Source: Myxococcales bacterium (lineage in GTDB: Bacteria; Myxococcota_A; Polyangia; Polyangiales; Polyangiaceae). From it: a DNA stretch of 64,000 nt. Shown one piece after another: positions 35,284-44,394 of the stretch; positions within the stretch are counted from its first letter, which is position 1; the number at the start of each line of letters is the position of its first letter. Location of the stretch: positions 16,241-80,240 of the forward strand of contig CANJCO010000019.1 of assembly GCA_947473045.1 (NCBI GenBank), read 5' to 3'. The position numbers and the translations under genes are program-made. Below the pieces are notes generated by a model that saw only the letters and a list, made by a program, of their open reading frames with translations, was not told where the DNA came from and searched no databases.

Positions 35284-36309
35284 GTGCGCCTCGTCGCTCT
35301 GGCTCGGTCGCCGCGGGTTGCGCTGGCAGGCAGCGGGCTCATCGCCGTTGGCGTGGCGTGCGGCGAGGATGCTGCGGGCGGATCGCCAGTCGACGCAGGC
35401 CCCGACGGGCCCGACGCTGCGCTGCCCGATGTCTCGAGTGCGCCCGATGTCGCCTATCCCGACGCCGCGCTGCTGTCCGACATCGACGGCGGCCCCATGT
35501 GCAACCCGGGTAAGGCGTTCGGCGCTCCGGCGCTGGTGGCCGAGGTCGACACGACCGCGAGCGAATCCTCGATGCGGCTGTCGCAAGACGGCCTGACCGC
35601 CTATTTCTCGTCCGCGCGCGACGGCGGGCCGGGTGGGGTCGATCTCTGGCGGGCCACGCGCGCCACTGCGGGCGAGCCGTTCGGCGCGCCGCAAAACGTC
35701 TCCGAGCTCAACTCGGCAGCGACTGACACGCACGCCTCGATCAGCGCCGATGGCCTCACGCTCGTGTTCGAGTCGTCGCGGGGGCTGCCCGGCCAGAGCG
35801 TGCTCGTCGCCCACCGCGCCAGTACGGCAGACCCGTTCTCGGCGCCTCAGGGTCAGGTTGGTCTCTTCGGTTTCGGCATCGCCGCCGATCCGTTCGTGCG
35901 CGCCGACGGCGCGATGCTTTATTTCGCGGCAGGCGCGACCCCGGCCGATCTCGATATTTATCGGGCGCAGCGCTCGGGCTCGGGCTACGCGGGCGCAGTC
36001 AATGTCGGCGAGCTCAACGGTCAGGCTCAGGAGTCGCTGCCCACGGTCACGCCGGACGATCGCCGCATCTACTTTGCCTCGAACCGCTTCGATTCGCGCG
36101 CCAGGGGCGGCTTCGACGTTTGGTTTTCGGTGAGGGCCACGCGAAACGATCCGCTCAGCGCGCCGGAGCCCGCGACGGAGCTCAGCACGGCCGACGATGA
36201 CTTCCCCGATTTCATCTCGCCGGACGGGTGCACCCTCTGGATGCACCGCGCAGTCGCTGTTGACGGCGGCCAAAAAAAGGCGATCTACGTCGCTTCGAAG
36301 TCGATGTGA
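35284..36309 (+). CDS. PD40 beta-propeller lipoprotein
   Basis: The protein has 341 residues from GTG 35284, with a signal sequence (MRLVALARSPRVALAGSGLI) and a plausible lipobox ending GVAC. It is followed by an Asp/Gly/Pro-rich spacer. The mature part has WD40-like (PD40) blades with the family pattern: SQDGLTAYFSSARDGGPGG-DLWRA, SADGLTLVFESSRGLPG, RADGAMLYFAAG, TPDDRRIYFASNRFDSRARGGFDVW and SPDGCTLWMHR. It is predicted to be a periplasmic or surface propeller of the TolB-like class. Partner and function are unknown. Confidence 0.82.
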   Translation: MRLVALARSPRVALAGSGLIAVGVACGEDAAGGSPVDAGPDGPDAALPDVSSAPDVAYPDAALLSDIDGGPMCNPGKAFGAPALVAEVDTTASESSMRLSQDGLTAYFSSARDGGPGGVDLWRATRATAGEPFGAPQNVSELNSAATDTHASISADGLTLVFESSRGLPGQSVLVAHRASTADPFSAPQGQVGLFGFGIAADPFVRADGAMLYFAAGATPADLDIYRAQRSGSGYAGAVNVGELNGQAQESLPTVTPDDRRIYFASNRFDSRARGGFDVWFSVRATRNDPLSAPEPATELSTADDDFPDFISPDGCTLWMHRAVAVDGGQKKAIYVASKSM

Positions 36310-36318
36310 CGCGTCCGC

Positions 36319-37329
36319 TCAGTCGAACTGCAGCACAGCGGCTTCGCCTTGTTCGGCGATCTTTGCATCGATGACGCCGAGCACCCTGCGCCGTCGCTCG
36401 TCGACGCCGGAGAGCGTTTTTGCGGGCAGCAGCGGCGCGCCGGGCGAAAGCTCGCCAATGGCGTCGGCCAGGGCGATCGGGCCGAGCGCGCGCAGGGCGA
36501 TTACGAGCTTGCGCGAGTAGCGATCGATTTTGCCGAGGAGCGCGAACTGGGCCGCGAGCGGAGCGGGCGGCGCAGGCTCGAAGAAGGCGCCGTCGTTGTC
36601 GATGAACAGCAGCGTGCCCGAGGCTTTGTCGACGCCGACGTTGCCGCCGCTCCAGCGGTCCCAATTTCCGGTGATGGCGTCGAACACGACGAGCGTGGAA
36701 ATCTGCGCAGCGAGCCCGGCCTGATCGGTCGGCAGCGGCCCCTGACGCGAAAGCCAGCGCGTCCAGCGGGCGCGGTAGACGTCGGTCTCGATGGGCAAAA
36801 ACTCGAGGTTCGAAATCCACGGGATGAGCGCGCCGTCGACCTGGCCGCCGTGCGCGACGACCTCGGCGTCGAAAATGCCGGCGGCTCGGGCGTTCGTCGC
36901 CAGCGCGGCGCGCAGCGTTTTGGCCTCAAACGACCGCGGCAACGCGGCGGGAACGTTCGGCAGCGCAAGCGCGCGCGCGAGCCTGCGGGCCGCAATTTCC
37001 CCGCGGAAGCGCCCGTGTCCTTTGCGGGATTCGGGCTTGTAGGCAGCGACCGATCCGTTCGACAGCTCGAGCTTGAACACCACCGACGTGTGCCCGATGG
37101 CCTTGCCGCTTCGTGGCGCGGACGCCAGGAATGGCGCGACATCGACTTCGGGCAGGGGCGCCCTGGCGTCGGGTGGATCGCTCGGGGCCGCGTCCGCGAA
37201 GGTGAACGCGAGGGGCAGCCCGGCATCGCTCGCCGCCAGGGTCGAAGCGTCCGGGGTGGCCAAAGGAGCGTCCTTGCGACCGCACGCGAGGAGCGACAGC
37301 GCCGCGATGAGCACGCACCTAAATCGCAA
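36319..37329 (-). CDS. Lipoprotein with Fam20C/HipA-like kinase fold
   Basis: The 336-residue protein starts at TTG 37329, which gives a textbook lipoprotein signal (MRFRCVLIAALSLLACGRK); the later GTG at 37314 would lack the basic N-terminus. The mature domain has kinase-like elements in the right order: Lys98 in AAYKPES, Glu111 in FRGEIAARRLARAL, catalytic-loop-like GNWDRWSGGN (Asp224, Asn230) and metal-site-like LFIDNDGAF (Asp244/Asp246). This arrangement is typical of the Fam20C/HipA/PI-kinase-like group rather than of HRD/DFG kinases. An exported lipoprotein of this type would act in the periplasm. Substrate and activity are unknown. Its start overlaps the stop of the upstream hydrolase by 11 bp. 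Confidence 0.65.
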   Translation of the reverse strand: MRFRCVLIAALSLLACGRKDAPLATPDASTLAASDAGLPLAFTFADAAPSDPPDARAPLPEVDVAPFLASAPRSGKAIGHTSVVFKLELSNGSVAAYKPESRKGHGRFRGEIAARRLARALALPNVPAALPRSFEAKTLRAALATNARAAGIFDAEVVAHGGQVDGALIPWISNLEFLPIETDVYRARWTRWLSRQGPLPTDQAGLAAQISTLVVFDAITGNWDRWSGGNVGVDKASGTLLFIDNDGAFFEPAPPAPLAAQFALLGKIDRYSRKLVIALRALGPIALADAIGELSPGAPLLPAKTLSGVDERRRRVLGVIDAKIAEQGEAAVLQFD

Positions 37330-38242
37330 GCACGCGCTCGCGCAAGAACGTCTCAATCGCGCCGTCGACCAGATCGTGCTGTTCGATCGGCGCCACATGC
37401 GTGCCCTCGCGCACGAGCAGAAGCTTCGCGTCCGGAATGAGCTTGGCCATCTTCTCGGCGAGATACGGCGGCGTGAACGTGTCGCGCTCGCCTGCGATGA
37501 TGAGCACCGGCACGCGTATTTCGCTCAGGACATCGATCGCGGTGTGCTCACCCGCAGCCGATAGCATCCCGACGAACATGGGGAAGTCCACAGACTTCAT
37601 GTGGGAGAGATAAGGCCGAAAATCCTCGGGATTCAGGCGCCCGGGGTCGAGCTCGCCCATGCGCATGGCCATGTTGATGGCGACGCCCTCGGGGATGCGA
37701 CTCCACAGAGCGCGGGCGAGCGTCTGGTTGCTCTTTACGGCCGCCGCGATTTTCGGAAGGAACTGATCGAGCAGATCGTGGCCGTGAAAAGTCCTGGTGG
37801 GCTGCCCGAAGGTGCCGCACATGAGCACGAGGCCGCGAATGTTCGCAGGGTGCCTGCGGTACGCCTCGAGCGCGACCTGACATCCCATGGAGTGACCGAA
37901 GAGCACGGCCGGCCCACCTCCCATTTGGGTGCGCACTGCCATGAGGTCATCGGCGTGCGCCGCGATGTCGATGCGCTCCGGATCGCGGGGAGGCGCGCTG
38001 CGGCCGTGACCGCGGTAGTGCCAGTGCGTGACCGCCAGCGTCTGTGCAAGCGCCGGCCACAGGTACTTCCAGATGAACCCGTCGCACAGAATTCCGTCGC
38101 AGAGGTACGCGCGCACGTCGCCCGCCGACGCCGGGCCCTGCCGGCTGCGGGTGAACAAGCGCGTGCCATCGGGCCCCTCGACGACCGTCTGCGTCTCGCC
38201 CGGCGGCAGCGACAGGGGAGAGCTCTCTTCACGAGGAGACAT
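37319..38242 (-). CDS. Alpha/beta hydrolase
   Basis: The protein has 307 residues from ATG 38242, with AGGAG just upstream. Features are HYRGHGRSAPP, nucleophile elbow GHSMGCQ, acid in IIAGERDTFTPP and His in EGTHVAPIEQ, all in canonical order, so it should be active. It resembles haloperoxidase- or lipase-like hydrolases; the substrate is not predictable. It lies 17 bp downstream of the small RHH-like gene and overlaps the start of the kinase-fold lipoprotein, making a probable three-gene unit. The N-terminal Arg-rich extension of the open frame is rejected as untranslated. Confidence 0.85.
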   Translation of the reverse strand: MSPREESSPLSLPPGETQTVVEGPDGTRLFTRSRQGPASAGDVRAYLCDGILCDGFIWKYLWPALAQTLAVTHWHYRGHGRSAPPRDPERIDIAAHADDLMAVRTQMGGGPAVLFGHSMGCQVALEAYRRHPANIRGLVLMCGTFGQPTRTFHGHDLLDQFLPKIAAAVKSNQTLARALWSRIPEGVAINMAMRMGELDPGRLNPEDFRPYLSHMKSVDFPMFVGMLSAAGEHTAIDVLSEIRVPVLIIAGERDTFTPPYLAEKMAKLIPDAKLLLVREGTHVAPIEQHDLVDGAIETFLRERVLAI

Positions 38243-38259
38243 CGACCGCGCGATCCGAA

Positions 38260-38508
38260 TCAGTCGTCGGCGTCGTCGTCGCTGCCGTCGACGTCGTTGA
38301 CGCTCGGCAGTTTCTTGATGTCGAGGCGCGAGAGCTTCCAGGCCCGTTGAACGACCCATGACAGAGACCGGTCGAGTCGCGCGGCCTCTTCCTTGATCTC
38401 CTGAAGCATCGACTCGGGGAAGTAGAGGCTCTGCTTGCGCTTGTCTGTCTTCGATGCGCCCGTTTCGCTGCGCGCGCCCGAAGTCGCGTCCTTCTCACCG
38501 ATCGCCAA
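38260..38508 (-). CDS. Small RHH-like protein of the SLYFPE...SLSWVVQRAW type
   Basis: The protein has 82 residues from TTG 38508, supported by a strong AGGAGG 6 nt upstream. The core KQSLYFPESMLQEIKEEAARLDRSLSWVVQRAWKLSR reads as beta-strand, helix, helix like a ribbon-helix-helix DNA-binding protein. It matches a short family common in Deltaproteobacteria (TIGR04563 as I recall it). The flanks are Ala/Ser-rich at the N-terminus and acidic at the C-terminus (DVDGSDDDADD). It heads the unit with the hydrolase and kinase-fold lipoprotein and may autoregulate it; no operator was identified. Confidence 0.75.
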   Translation of the reverse strand: MAIGEKDATSGARSETGASKTDKRKQSLYFPESMLQEIKEEAARLDRSLSWVVQRAWKLSRLDIKKLPSVNDVDGSDDDADD

Positions 38509-38672
38509 AGTGACCTCCTCATACGTACTCGAGCCCTTGTCGCGGCCAGGGTGCGCGCGACCGGATTGGAGCGATAAGACTATCAGCGATATTTCGCGCG
38601 GCGCCAGTCACAAAATGCGAGCCCTCCGCCCTGCGCTCGGCTGGAAGCGGCAACGGTGCTAAGCACAGGCGC

Positions 38673-39638
38673 ATGAGAGCTCGCGCGCGATGGTTGATCT
38701 GGGTCGCATTTGCGTCGGCTGCGGTGGCGTGCGGAACGCGCACGGGGCTGCTCGTCGACGAGTTTGCAGCCGACAGCGGCAGCGACGCGGGCGTTGACGC
38801 GCGGACGACGGATGCGGCTCGCGACGCCCGGCCCGAGGCGTCGGTCGACGCCAGCATCGATGCCCCGAAGCCGTTCGATGCGAGCAAGCCCGACGTCCAG
38901 ATCATCAGCGACTGCCCCGACGCTTCGGGCACCCTGATTTATCTCATCACCTCCGACGACCAGCTGCTCAGCTTCTACCCGCCGAGCCTGACCTTCAAGA
39001 CCATCGGCACGATCGCCTGCCCCGGCGCTGGCAACAACGGTCCGTTCTCGATGGCCGTCGATCACACCGGCGTAGCCTACGTGGTCTTCACCGACGGCTC
39101 GCTCTATCAAGTGTCGACGGCCAACGCGTCGTGCAAAAAAACGTCGTTCGTGCCCGGACAACAGGGGTTCACCACGTTCGGCATGGGCTTTTCGGCCGAC
39201 CAGAACGGCGATCAGCTGTACGTCTCGCAGAGCATCGCCAATGGCCAGTTCAGCAAGGGGCTCGCGACCATCGACACCAAGACGTTCAAGCTGAACTTTA
39301 TCTCCGCGTTCACTCCGCCCACCCCGCGCTGCGAGCTCACCGGCACCGGCGACGGCCGTCTGTTCGCCTACTGGCCGAACACGCAGGGATCCGGCTCGAA
39401 CATCGCTCAGATCGATCCGAAGACCGCCAACGTCAACGGCGTCGATCCGCTGATCGCCGGCGGCCCGAACGACGCATTTGCGTTCGCGTTCTGGGGTGGC
39501 GACTTCTGGGTCTTCTCGTCGACGGGCGGTCCGACCACGGTCACCCGGTTTGACCCGGTCACGCTCAAGGAGTCGACCGCTACTTCGTTCGGCGGCACGA
39601 TCGTGGGCGCCGGCGTCTCGACTTGCGCGCCGCAGTGA
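38673..39638 (+). CDS. Lipoprotein with predicted beta-propeller, function unknown
   Basis: The 321-residue protein has a signal peptide ending AAVACG. A ~55-residue Asp/Ala/Ser-rich spacer (DSGSDAGVDARTTDAARDAR...) follows. The mature region reads as propeller blades (LIYLITSDDQLLSFYPPSLTFKTIGTIAC, PFSMAVDHTGVAYVVFTDGSLYQVST, TFGMGFSADQNGDQLYVSQ, ...). It resembles in layout the lipoprotein at 17920-18942, suggesting a lineage-specific paralogous family. No enzymatic residues are seen. The gene is monocistronic and convergent with the lytic transglycosylase, 18 bp apart. Confidence 0.72.
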   Translation: MRARARWLIWVAFASAAVACGTRTGLLVDEFAADSGSDAGVDARTTDAARDARPEASVDASIDAPKPFDASKPDVQIISDCPDASGTLIYLITSDDQLLSFYPPSLTFKTIGTIACPGAGNNGPFSMAVDHTGVAYVVFTDGSLYQVSTANASCKKTSFVPGQQGFTTFGMGFSADQNGDQLYVSQSIANGQFSKGLATIDTKTFKLNFISAFTPPTPRCELTGTGDGRLFAYWPNTQGSGSNIAQIDPKTANVNGVDPLIAGGPNDAFAFAFWGGDFWVFSSTGGPTTVTRFDPVTLKESTATSFGGTIVGAGVSTCAPQ

Positions 39639-39656
39639 GCGCGCGGCGCTGACGGG

Positions 39657-41876
39657 CTACGGCGCCGGGAGCGGCGGCAGCAGCGCCGGATTCGGCGCTT
39701 CGGGGAGGGGGCCGAGCGGCGCGGGCTCATCGCTCGGAGGCAGCTCGGCAGGCGCCTGCTTGGCCGCCGGCGAAGCGGTCACAGCTTTGTCTGCGGGCAC
39801 GTAGATCACGACCGCCTCGTCGTCGCCGAGCGCGTCGCTGCGAGACCTTCGGTTGATGCGTTCCATGAGGCCGGCCGAGACACCGTAGCGTTTGCCCACC
39901 GCCTCGAGCGTGTCGCCGCGCCTGGCCCGAACCACGTAGCGCCGCCGGCCTTTGGCGCTCTCGAAGAACGTGAAGAACTCCTCGGTGCCGATCGTGAGGG
40001 CCCGAACGTCGGCCTCGGCGAGCACGACTACCTTCGACAGGTCGACCTCTTTCGGCACGAAGGCCTGCACGGTCATGCCCTCGACGAGCCGCGCGCCCGG
40101 ATCGATGTCGTTCCATTTCAGGAGATCTTCGGCCGGCACGTGGAGCGCCTGCGCGATGGCGCTGAGCGAGTCGCCGACGAGGATCTTGTAAAATACACGC
40201 TTTCGGTCCGGGTACACGAACAGGTCGCTGGGGACGACGACGACGGGCTTGTCGGCGATCGTCGCTGGCGTCGCTGGCGCGTTGCCCCGCGGAAGCAGCA
40301 GCACCGCACCGCCGCGCACAGCCTCGCCGGTGGCGATTGCGTTGATCGAAACGAGCTTGTCGACGGTCGTTCCGCGCGCATGGGCGATCTGCTCGAGGCT
40401 CTCGCCGAAGCGCACGACGTAGCGTTCGAGCGGCGCGTCGTCGGTCTTGAGCTTCGCGGCGCCGATCGCCACCGCGGCCGCCTTGCCGACCGGAACGCGC
40501 AGGGCGTACGAAGTCTCGGTCTCGGTCGCGCCTCCCACGTCGCTGTCTTTGGGCGGGGTTCGCGAAGCGCGGAGCTCCGGATTGAGTTGCTCCAACTCGC
40601 GGGTGGTGGTGCCGGCGGCCTGCGCGAGCTGCGCGAGGGGAACTCCGAATGGAACCCCCGCGTGCTCGAACGTCACGGGCGCATCGGCCACCACCGCCTC
40701 GAGCCCGAACACCTTCAAGTTGTGTGCGACGATCGCAGCCGCGATGATCTTGGGCACGTAGAGCGTCGTCTCCCACGGCAGCGAACCTTCGGTCTGCGTG
40801 AGCGCCCAAAAGTCGTTCGTGTTGTACTTGCGCAGCGCCGACAGCATGCCGCCGTAGCCCATGTTGTACGAAGCAATCGCGAGCTCCCAGCTCGAAAAGC
40901 GGCGGTAGAGGTCGCTCAAGAAGTCCGCGGCGGCCACCGTCGCGAGCTCGACGTTCATGCGCTCGTCGACCCACCGGTCCTGTGGGAGTCCATAGGACTT
41001 CCCGGTTTCGGGCATAAACTGCCACATTCCGACGGCGCCGGCGGGAGACCGGATGGCAGGGTCGAAGCCGCTCTCGATCATGGCCAGCCAGACCAGATCG
41101 CGCGGCAGTGACTTCTTTTGCAAAATCGACTCGACGAGCGCCCGGTACCGCCCCGATCGCTTGAGCCAAATCGCGATCGCTCCGCGTGCGCGCGGGTCGC
41201 TCTTGTACAGCTCGAGATACCGCACGACGCGCGGCTCGAAGCGCACGGGCAGATCGGGCATCTCCAGGCCCGTCAGCCACGAAACATCGCGGCCACCCTC
41301 GGCCGGTGGAAGGGCAGGCGCGGCGGGGGAAAACGGCGCACCGGTCGCGTGAACAATGGGCGCGTCGCTCCCGTGAAACAGGGGCGACGGCAGCTCGCTT
41401 GGCCAGGCCGTGCCGACCTGCGGCGTGGCATAGGGAAACGCCTCCCGCTCGGCCTCGCGCAGCGCGCGCAGCTCGGGGCTCTCGGCGCCCATCGTGACCT
41501 CGGGCGCAGTGGGACCGCCGGCGACCGACCTTCGCGTGGCGTCGTCCTGCTGCCCCGCGTGAGGCTGCGCCTTGACGCCGGGCCGCGCGGCCGGTTTCGC
41601 TGGAGTCGGCGGCTTTTTGGCGGGCGCAGGCGGGGAAGGCGCGGGCTTGGCGGGCGGCTTGGCTGCCGGAGGCGCTGGCTGCGGAGGCGGACGGGGCGCG
41701 GCGGTTGGCAGAGGCGGTGCGGGCACGCCGCTGCCCGCGGACATCGCGATCGCCGGTCGCGCGCTCGCAGCCGGGTGAGGCGACGGCGCGATCCCGGCAT
41801 CAGCAGGCGCGGCGCTCGCGCTCGCGGCCGCCAGCCAGACGAGCGCACCGAGTCCAGTCGTCAGGGCACGCCTCAT
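39657..41876 (-). CDS. LysM lytic transglycosylase (MltD-like)
   Basis: The 739-residue protein has a signal peptide (residues ~1-22) and a long Pro/Ala linker (~30-190). An SLT domain at ~235-370 has the catalytic Glu268 in AMIESGFDP, AGAVGMWQFMPETG and AIASYNMGYGG. LysM-type modules follow near residues ~500, ~580 and ~670 (YVVRFGESLEQIAHARGTTVDKLVSIN; YKILVGDSLSAIAQALHVPAEDLLKWN; YVVRARRGDTLEAVGKRYGV). It cleaves peptidoglycan glycan strands to 1,6-anhydro products, with LysM modules holding it to the wall. GGAGAG precedes ATG 41876. It is longer than E. coli MltD because of the linker. Confidence 0.92.
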   Translation of the reverse strand: MRRALTTGLGALVWLAAASASAAPADAGIAPSPHPAASARPAIAMSAGSGVPAPPLPTAAPRPPPQPAPPAAKPPAKPAPSPPAPAKKPPTPAKPAARPGVKAQPHAGQQDDATRRSVAGGPTAPEVTMGAESPELRALREAEREAFPYATPQVGTAWPSELPSPLFHGSDAPIVHATGAPFSPAAPALPPAEGGRDVSWLTGLEMPDLPVRFEPRVVRYLELYKSDPRARGAIAIWLKRSGRYRALVESILQKKSLPRDLVWLAMIESGFDPAIRSPAGAVGMWQFMPETGKSYGLPQDRWVDERMNVELATVAAADFLSDLYRRFSSWELAIASYNMGYGGMLSALRKYNTNDFWALTQTEGSLPWETTLYVPKIIAAAIVAHNLKVFGLEAVVADAPVTFEHAGVPFGVPLAQLAQAAGTTTRELEQLNPELRASRTPPKDSDVGGATETETSYALRVPVGKAAAVAIGAAKLKTDDAPLERYVVRFGESLEQIAHARGTTVDKLVSINAIATGEAVRGGAVLLLPRGNAPATPATIADKPVVVVPSDLFVYPDRKRVFYKILVGDSLSAIAQALHVPAEDLLKWNDIDPGARLVEGMTVQAFVPKEVDLSKVVVLAEADVRALTIGTEEFFTFFESAKGRRRYVVRARRGDTLEAVGKRYGVSAGLMERINRRSRSDALGDDEAVVIYVPADKAVTASPAAKQAPAELPPSDEPAPLGPLPEAPNPALLPPLPAP

Positions 41877-41928
41877 CTCTCCATGCTAGCCGGCCGGCAA
41901 CCCCGCGGGCAAATTCAGCCGCCCGCCG

Positions 41929-43479
41929 TCAAGGCTGGCACGAGCCGTTGACGCAGAAGTAGAACTTCGCGCACGCCTTGTTGCAGCCGCCGCAATTCGC
42001 CGGATCCGTGAGCACGTCGACGCACGCTCCGTTGCACGCGTTGGTCCCGCTTCCGCACACGCAGGCGCCCGCCGCGCATACCTTGCCGGCCGCGCAGGCC
42101 TTTCCGCAGCCGCCGCAGTTGCCGGGGTCGCTCTGAACATCAGAACACACGCCGCCGCACAGGGTTTGCCCGGCGAGGCACGAACAGGCCCCGCCCGCGC
42201 AAGCCTGATTGCCGGTGCACGCCTTTCCGCAGCTGCCGCAGTTGCCAGGATCGTTGAGCGGATCGACGCAGCCACCGCTACACGACAGCAGGCCGGTCTG
42301 GCACGTGCACACGCCCTTGCGGCACGTCTCGGCGAGGGGGCAGGCGAGCCCGCAACCGCCGCAGTTTTGCGGGTCGCCGCGCGTGTTGACGCAGCCTCCG
42401 TTGCACGCAGTCTGCCGGTTGCTGCAGCTGCCGACGCACGCGCCGCGGCTGCACAATTCGCCCGCCCCGCACGCGTTGCCGCAGGCGCCGCAGTTGTCGT
42501 GATCGCTGGCCAGCTCGTGGCAGCCGCCGTTGCAGAACGTCTCGGCTGCGGGACACTTGCAGGCGCCCGACATGCAGGCTTGACCGGCGCCGCAGGGGCG
42601 GCCGCACGCTCCGCAGTTCCTGGCGTCGCTCTGCACGTTGGCGCAGCCGTTCTGGCACGCCGACAGGCCTGAAGCGCACGAGCACTTGCCGCCGGTGCAG
42701 GGCTCGCCGGCGCCGCACGCGCTGCCGCACGCGCCGCAGTTCAACGGATCGGTTGCAATCTGCACGCAGTCGTTTCCGCACAGCTGTGTGCCGCCCGGGC
42801 ACACGCACGCGCCGGCCGCGCACGCCTGGGAAGGCGCGCACGACTTGCCGCAGCCGCCGCAGTTGAGCGGGTCGGCGGCGACATCGACGCACGCGTTTCC
42901 GCAAGCCGAAAACGGCGGTTCAGAGCAAGCCGCGACGCACGCGCCGGTCTGGCAGAACGGCGTCTGACCGCTGCACGCGTTTCCGCATGCGCCGCAGTTG
43001 GCCGGATCGCTGCCGAGCGCCACGCACGCCCCGCCGCACTCGGTCGCGCCGAGCGCGCAGCCGCACTTGCCCGCAGCGCAGGCCTGACCGGCAGGGCACG
43101 CGTTTCCGCATGCGCCGCAGTTGGCTTCGTCGTTCGCCACGTTCTTGCACGCGCCGTTGCAGTTGCTCAGCCCGACGGCGCAGGCCGCCTGACACGCGCC
43201 GTTTGAGCACACGAGCCTGGCGTCGCACGTGTGCCCGCACGCGCCGCAGTTGTGCGCGTCGCCCGATGCATCGACGCAAGTGGATCCGCAGGCGATTTGG
43301 CCGTCGGGACACTGCACGGGCGGTGGCGCGCTGCACAGGCTGTCGGAGCCGCACGTAGCGCCCTCGGGACAGTCGGCGTCGGAGGCGCACTCCGCGACCT
43401 TCCCGCCGCACGCGCTCGCTACGAGCGTGACGACGAACGCCATGAATGCGGCGATGCGACCGAAGGAGCGAACTTGCAT
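41929..43479 (-). CDS. Cys-rich lipoprotein with eleven DxxNCGACG repeats
   Basis: The 516-residue protein has a lipoprotein signal ending VASAC. The mature protein consists of about eleven ~40-residue repeats of the form CxxG-x-CVxxxxDPxNCGxCGxxCxxGxxCxxGxC. The anchor motif appears as DAHNCGACG, DEANCGACG, DPANCGACG, DPLNCGGCG and so on to DPANCGGCN. Each unit has six or more Cys, so the exported protein is probably heavily disulfide-linked. Such proteins are common in Myxococcota and have often been mis-annotated by chance similarity. A surface or matrix role is plausible but unproved. Confidence 0.85.
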   Translation of the reverse strand: MQVRSFGRIAAFMAFVVTLVASACGGKVAECASDADCPEGATCGSDSLCSAPPPVQCPDGQIACGSTCVDASGDAHNCGACGHTCDARLVCSNGACQAACAVGLSNCNGACKNVANDEANCGACGNACPAGQACAAGKCGCALGATECGGACVALGSDPANCGACGNACSGQTPFCQTGACVAACSEPPFSACGNACVDVAADPLNCGGCGKSCAPSQACAAGACVCPGGTQLCGNDCVQIATDPLNCGACGSACGAGEPCTGGKCSCASGLSACQNGCANVQSDARNCGACGRPCGAGQACMSGACKCPAAETFCNGGCHELASDHDNCGACGNACGAGELCSRGACVGSCSNRQTACNGGCVNTRGDPQNCGGCGLACPLAETCRKGVCTCQTGLLSCSGGCVDPLNDPGNCGSCGKACTGNQACAGGACSCLAGQTLCGGVCSDVQSDPGNCGGCGKACAAGKVCAAGACVCGSGTNACNGACVDVLTDPANCGGCNKACAKFYFCVNGSCQP

Positions 43480-43613
43480 GCCCTTGCGCTAGCAGCCCGG
43501 GCGGTGGTCGCCCAGACACCGCGGGGGTTCACGCGGGGCGATCGCAGAAACCACGCCGATATTAGGCGTTTTGTGCGTGTAAAGTAGTCTTCTGGCGGCG
43601 CGGGCCGCGGCGA

Positions 43614-44093
43614 TCAGCGGGCGGGCGGCGCGTCGTCGTCGTCGTCGTGGTCGCGCTGCACCTGGTCGCTGCTTTTTGCGGATGGTGTTGCTGCCCCGGT
43701 GACGGTGCGCTCCACCGCCTCGGCCACGCTGCCGAAGGCGCGCCCCACTTCTTTCGCGCCGCTCTTGACGCTCGCGCTGAGCTCGTCGACGGGGATGCGT
43801 CGCGCCGCCGATTCGACGCCCTTGACGCCGAGCTTGATGGCCGTCTCGAGGGCGCTCGTCGGGATGCTGTCGACCGCGCGCTCGAACTCTTTCGACACGC
43901 CGCGAACTGCGCCTTCGATTCTCTCGGGCTGCACGCTGGCAACGGCGCCCTTGGCGGCTCGAAACAGCAGGCCAAGGCCCTTTTTGAGGTCGTCGACCGG
44001 ACTCGCCGGCGGCGGCGCGGGCTGCGGCTCGGCCGCGTAGACGTCTTCTTCGGGGATGCGGGGCTCGGTCGCTGCGGGATCGTCGGGGGCCAT
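43614..44093 (-). CDS. Hypothetical helical protein
   Basis: The 159-residue protein has a Pro/Ala-rich N-terminus (1-35). A helical core with three similar segments follows (DDLKKGLGLLFRAAKGAVASV; ERAVDSIPTSALETAIKLGVKGVESAARRIPVDELSASVKSGAKEVGRAFGSVAEAVERTV), and the tail is acidic (DHDDDDDAPPAR). No signal peptide, membrane helix or known domain is seen. The helices are amphipathic, recalling apolipoprotein-like or stress proteins, but I would not assign a role. The gene is ~85 bp from tRNA-Ala on the same strand. Confidence 0.7.
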   Translation of the reverse strand: MAPDDPAATEPRIPEEDVYAAEPQPAPPPASPVDDLKKGLGLLFRAAKGAVASVQPERIEGAVRGVSKEFERAVDSIPTSALETAIKLGVKGVESAARRIPVDELSASVKSGAKEVGRAFGSVAEAVERTVTGAATPSAKSSDQVQRDHDDDDDAPPAR

Positions 44094-44178
44094 GGCCGAC
44101 CATGATGCGCACGCCGCCGCCCGATGTACAGCGCGCAGCGCCTGGAGTGACCAGACGCTGCGTGCCGGACTTGAGGAG

Positions 44179-44251
<73 letters not shown>

Positions 44252-44394
44252 GAGCTCGTCGGCTTTCGCCGGAGTCGAGGCGCGCACAATACGCACGCGG
44301 CGAATGAAGTCAAGCGCCTCGGCGCGGACGGAGGCTTGCGGCGCCACGGAATCGTCATCAAGCGCGCGCTGCGGGTCGTGGTAATCGCGAACGC

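Noticed and set aside
38260..38508. Antitoxin of a toxin-antitoxin module (RHH-like)
   Set aside because: The downstream gene encodes an alpha/beta hydrolase with intact catalytic residues, not a toxin, and the protein resembles a widespread non-TA family.
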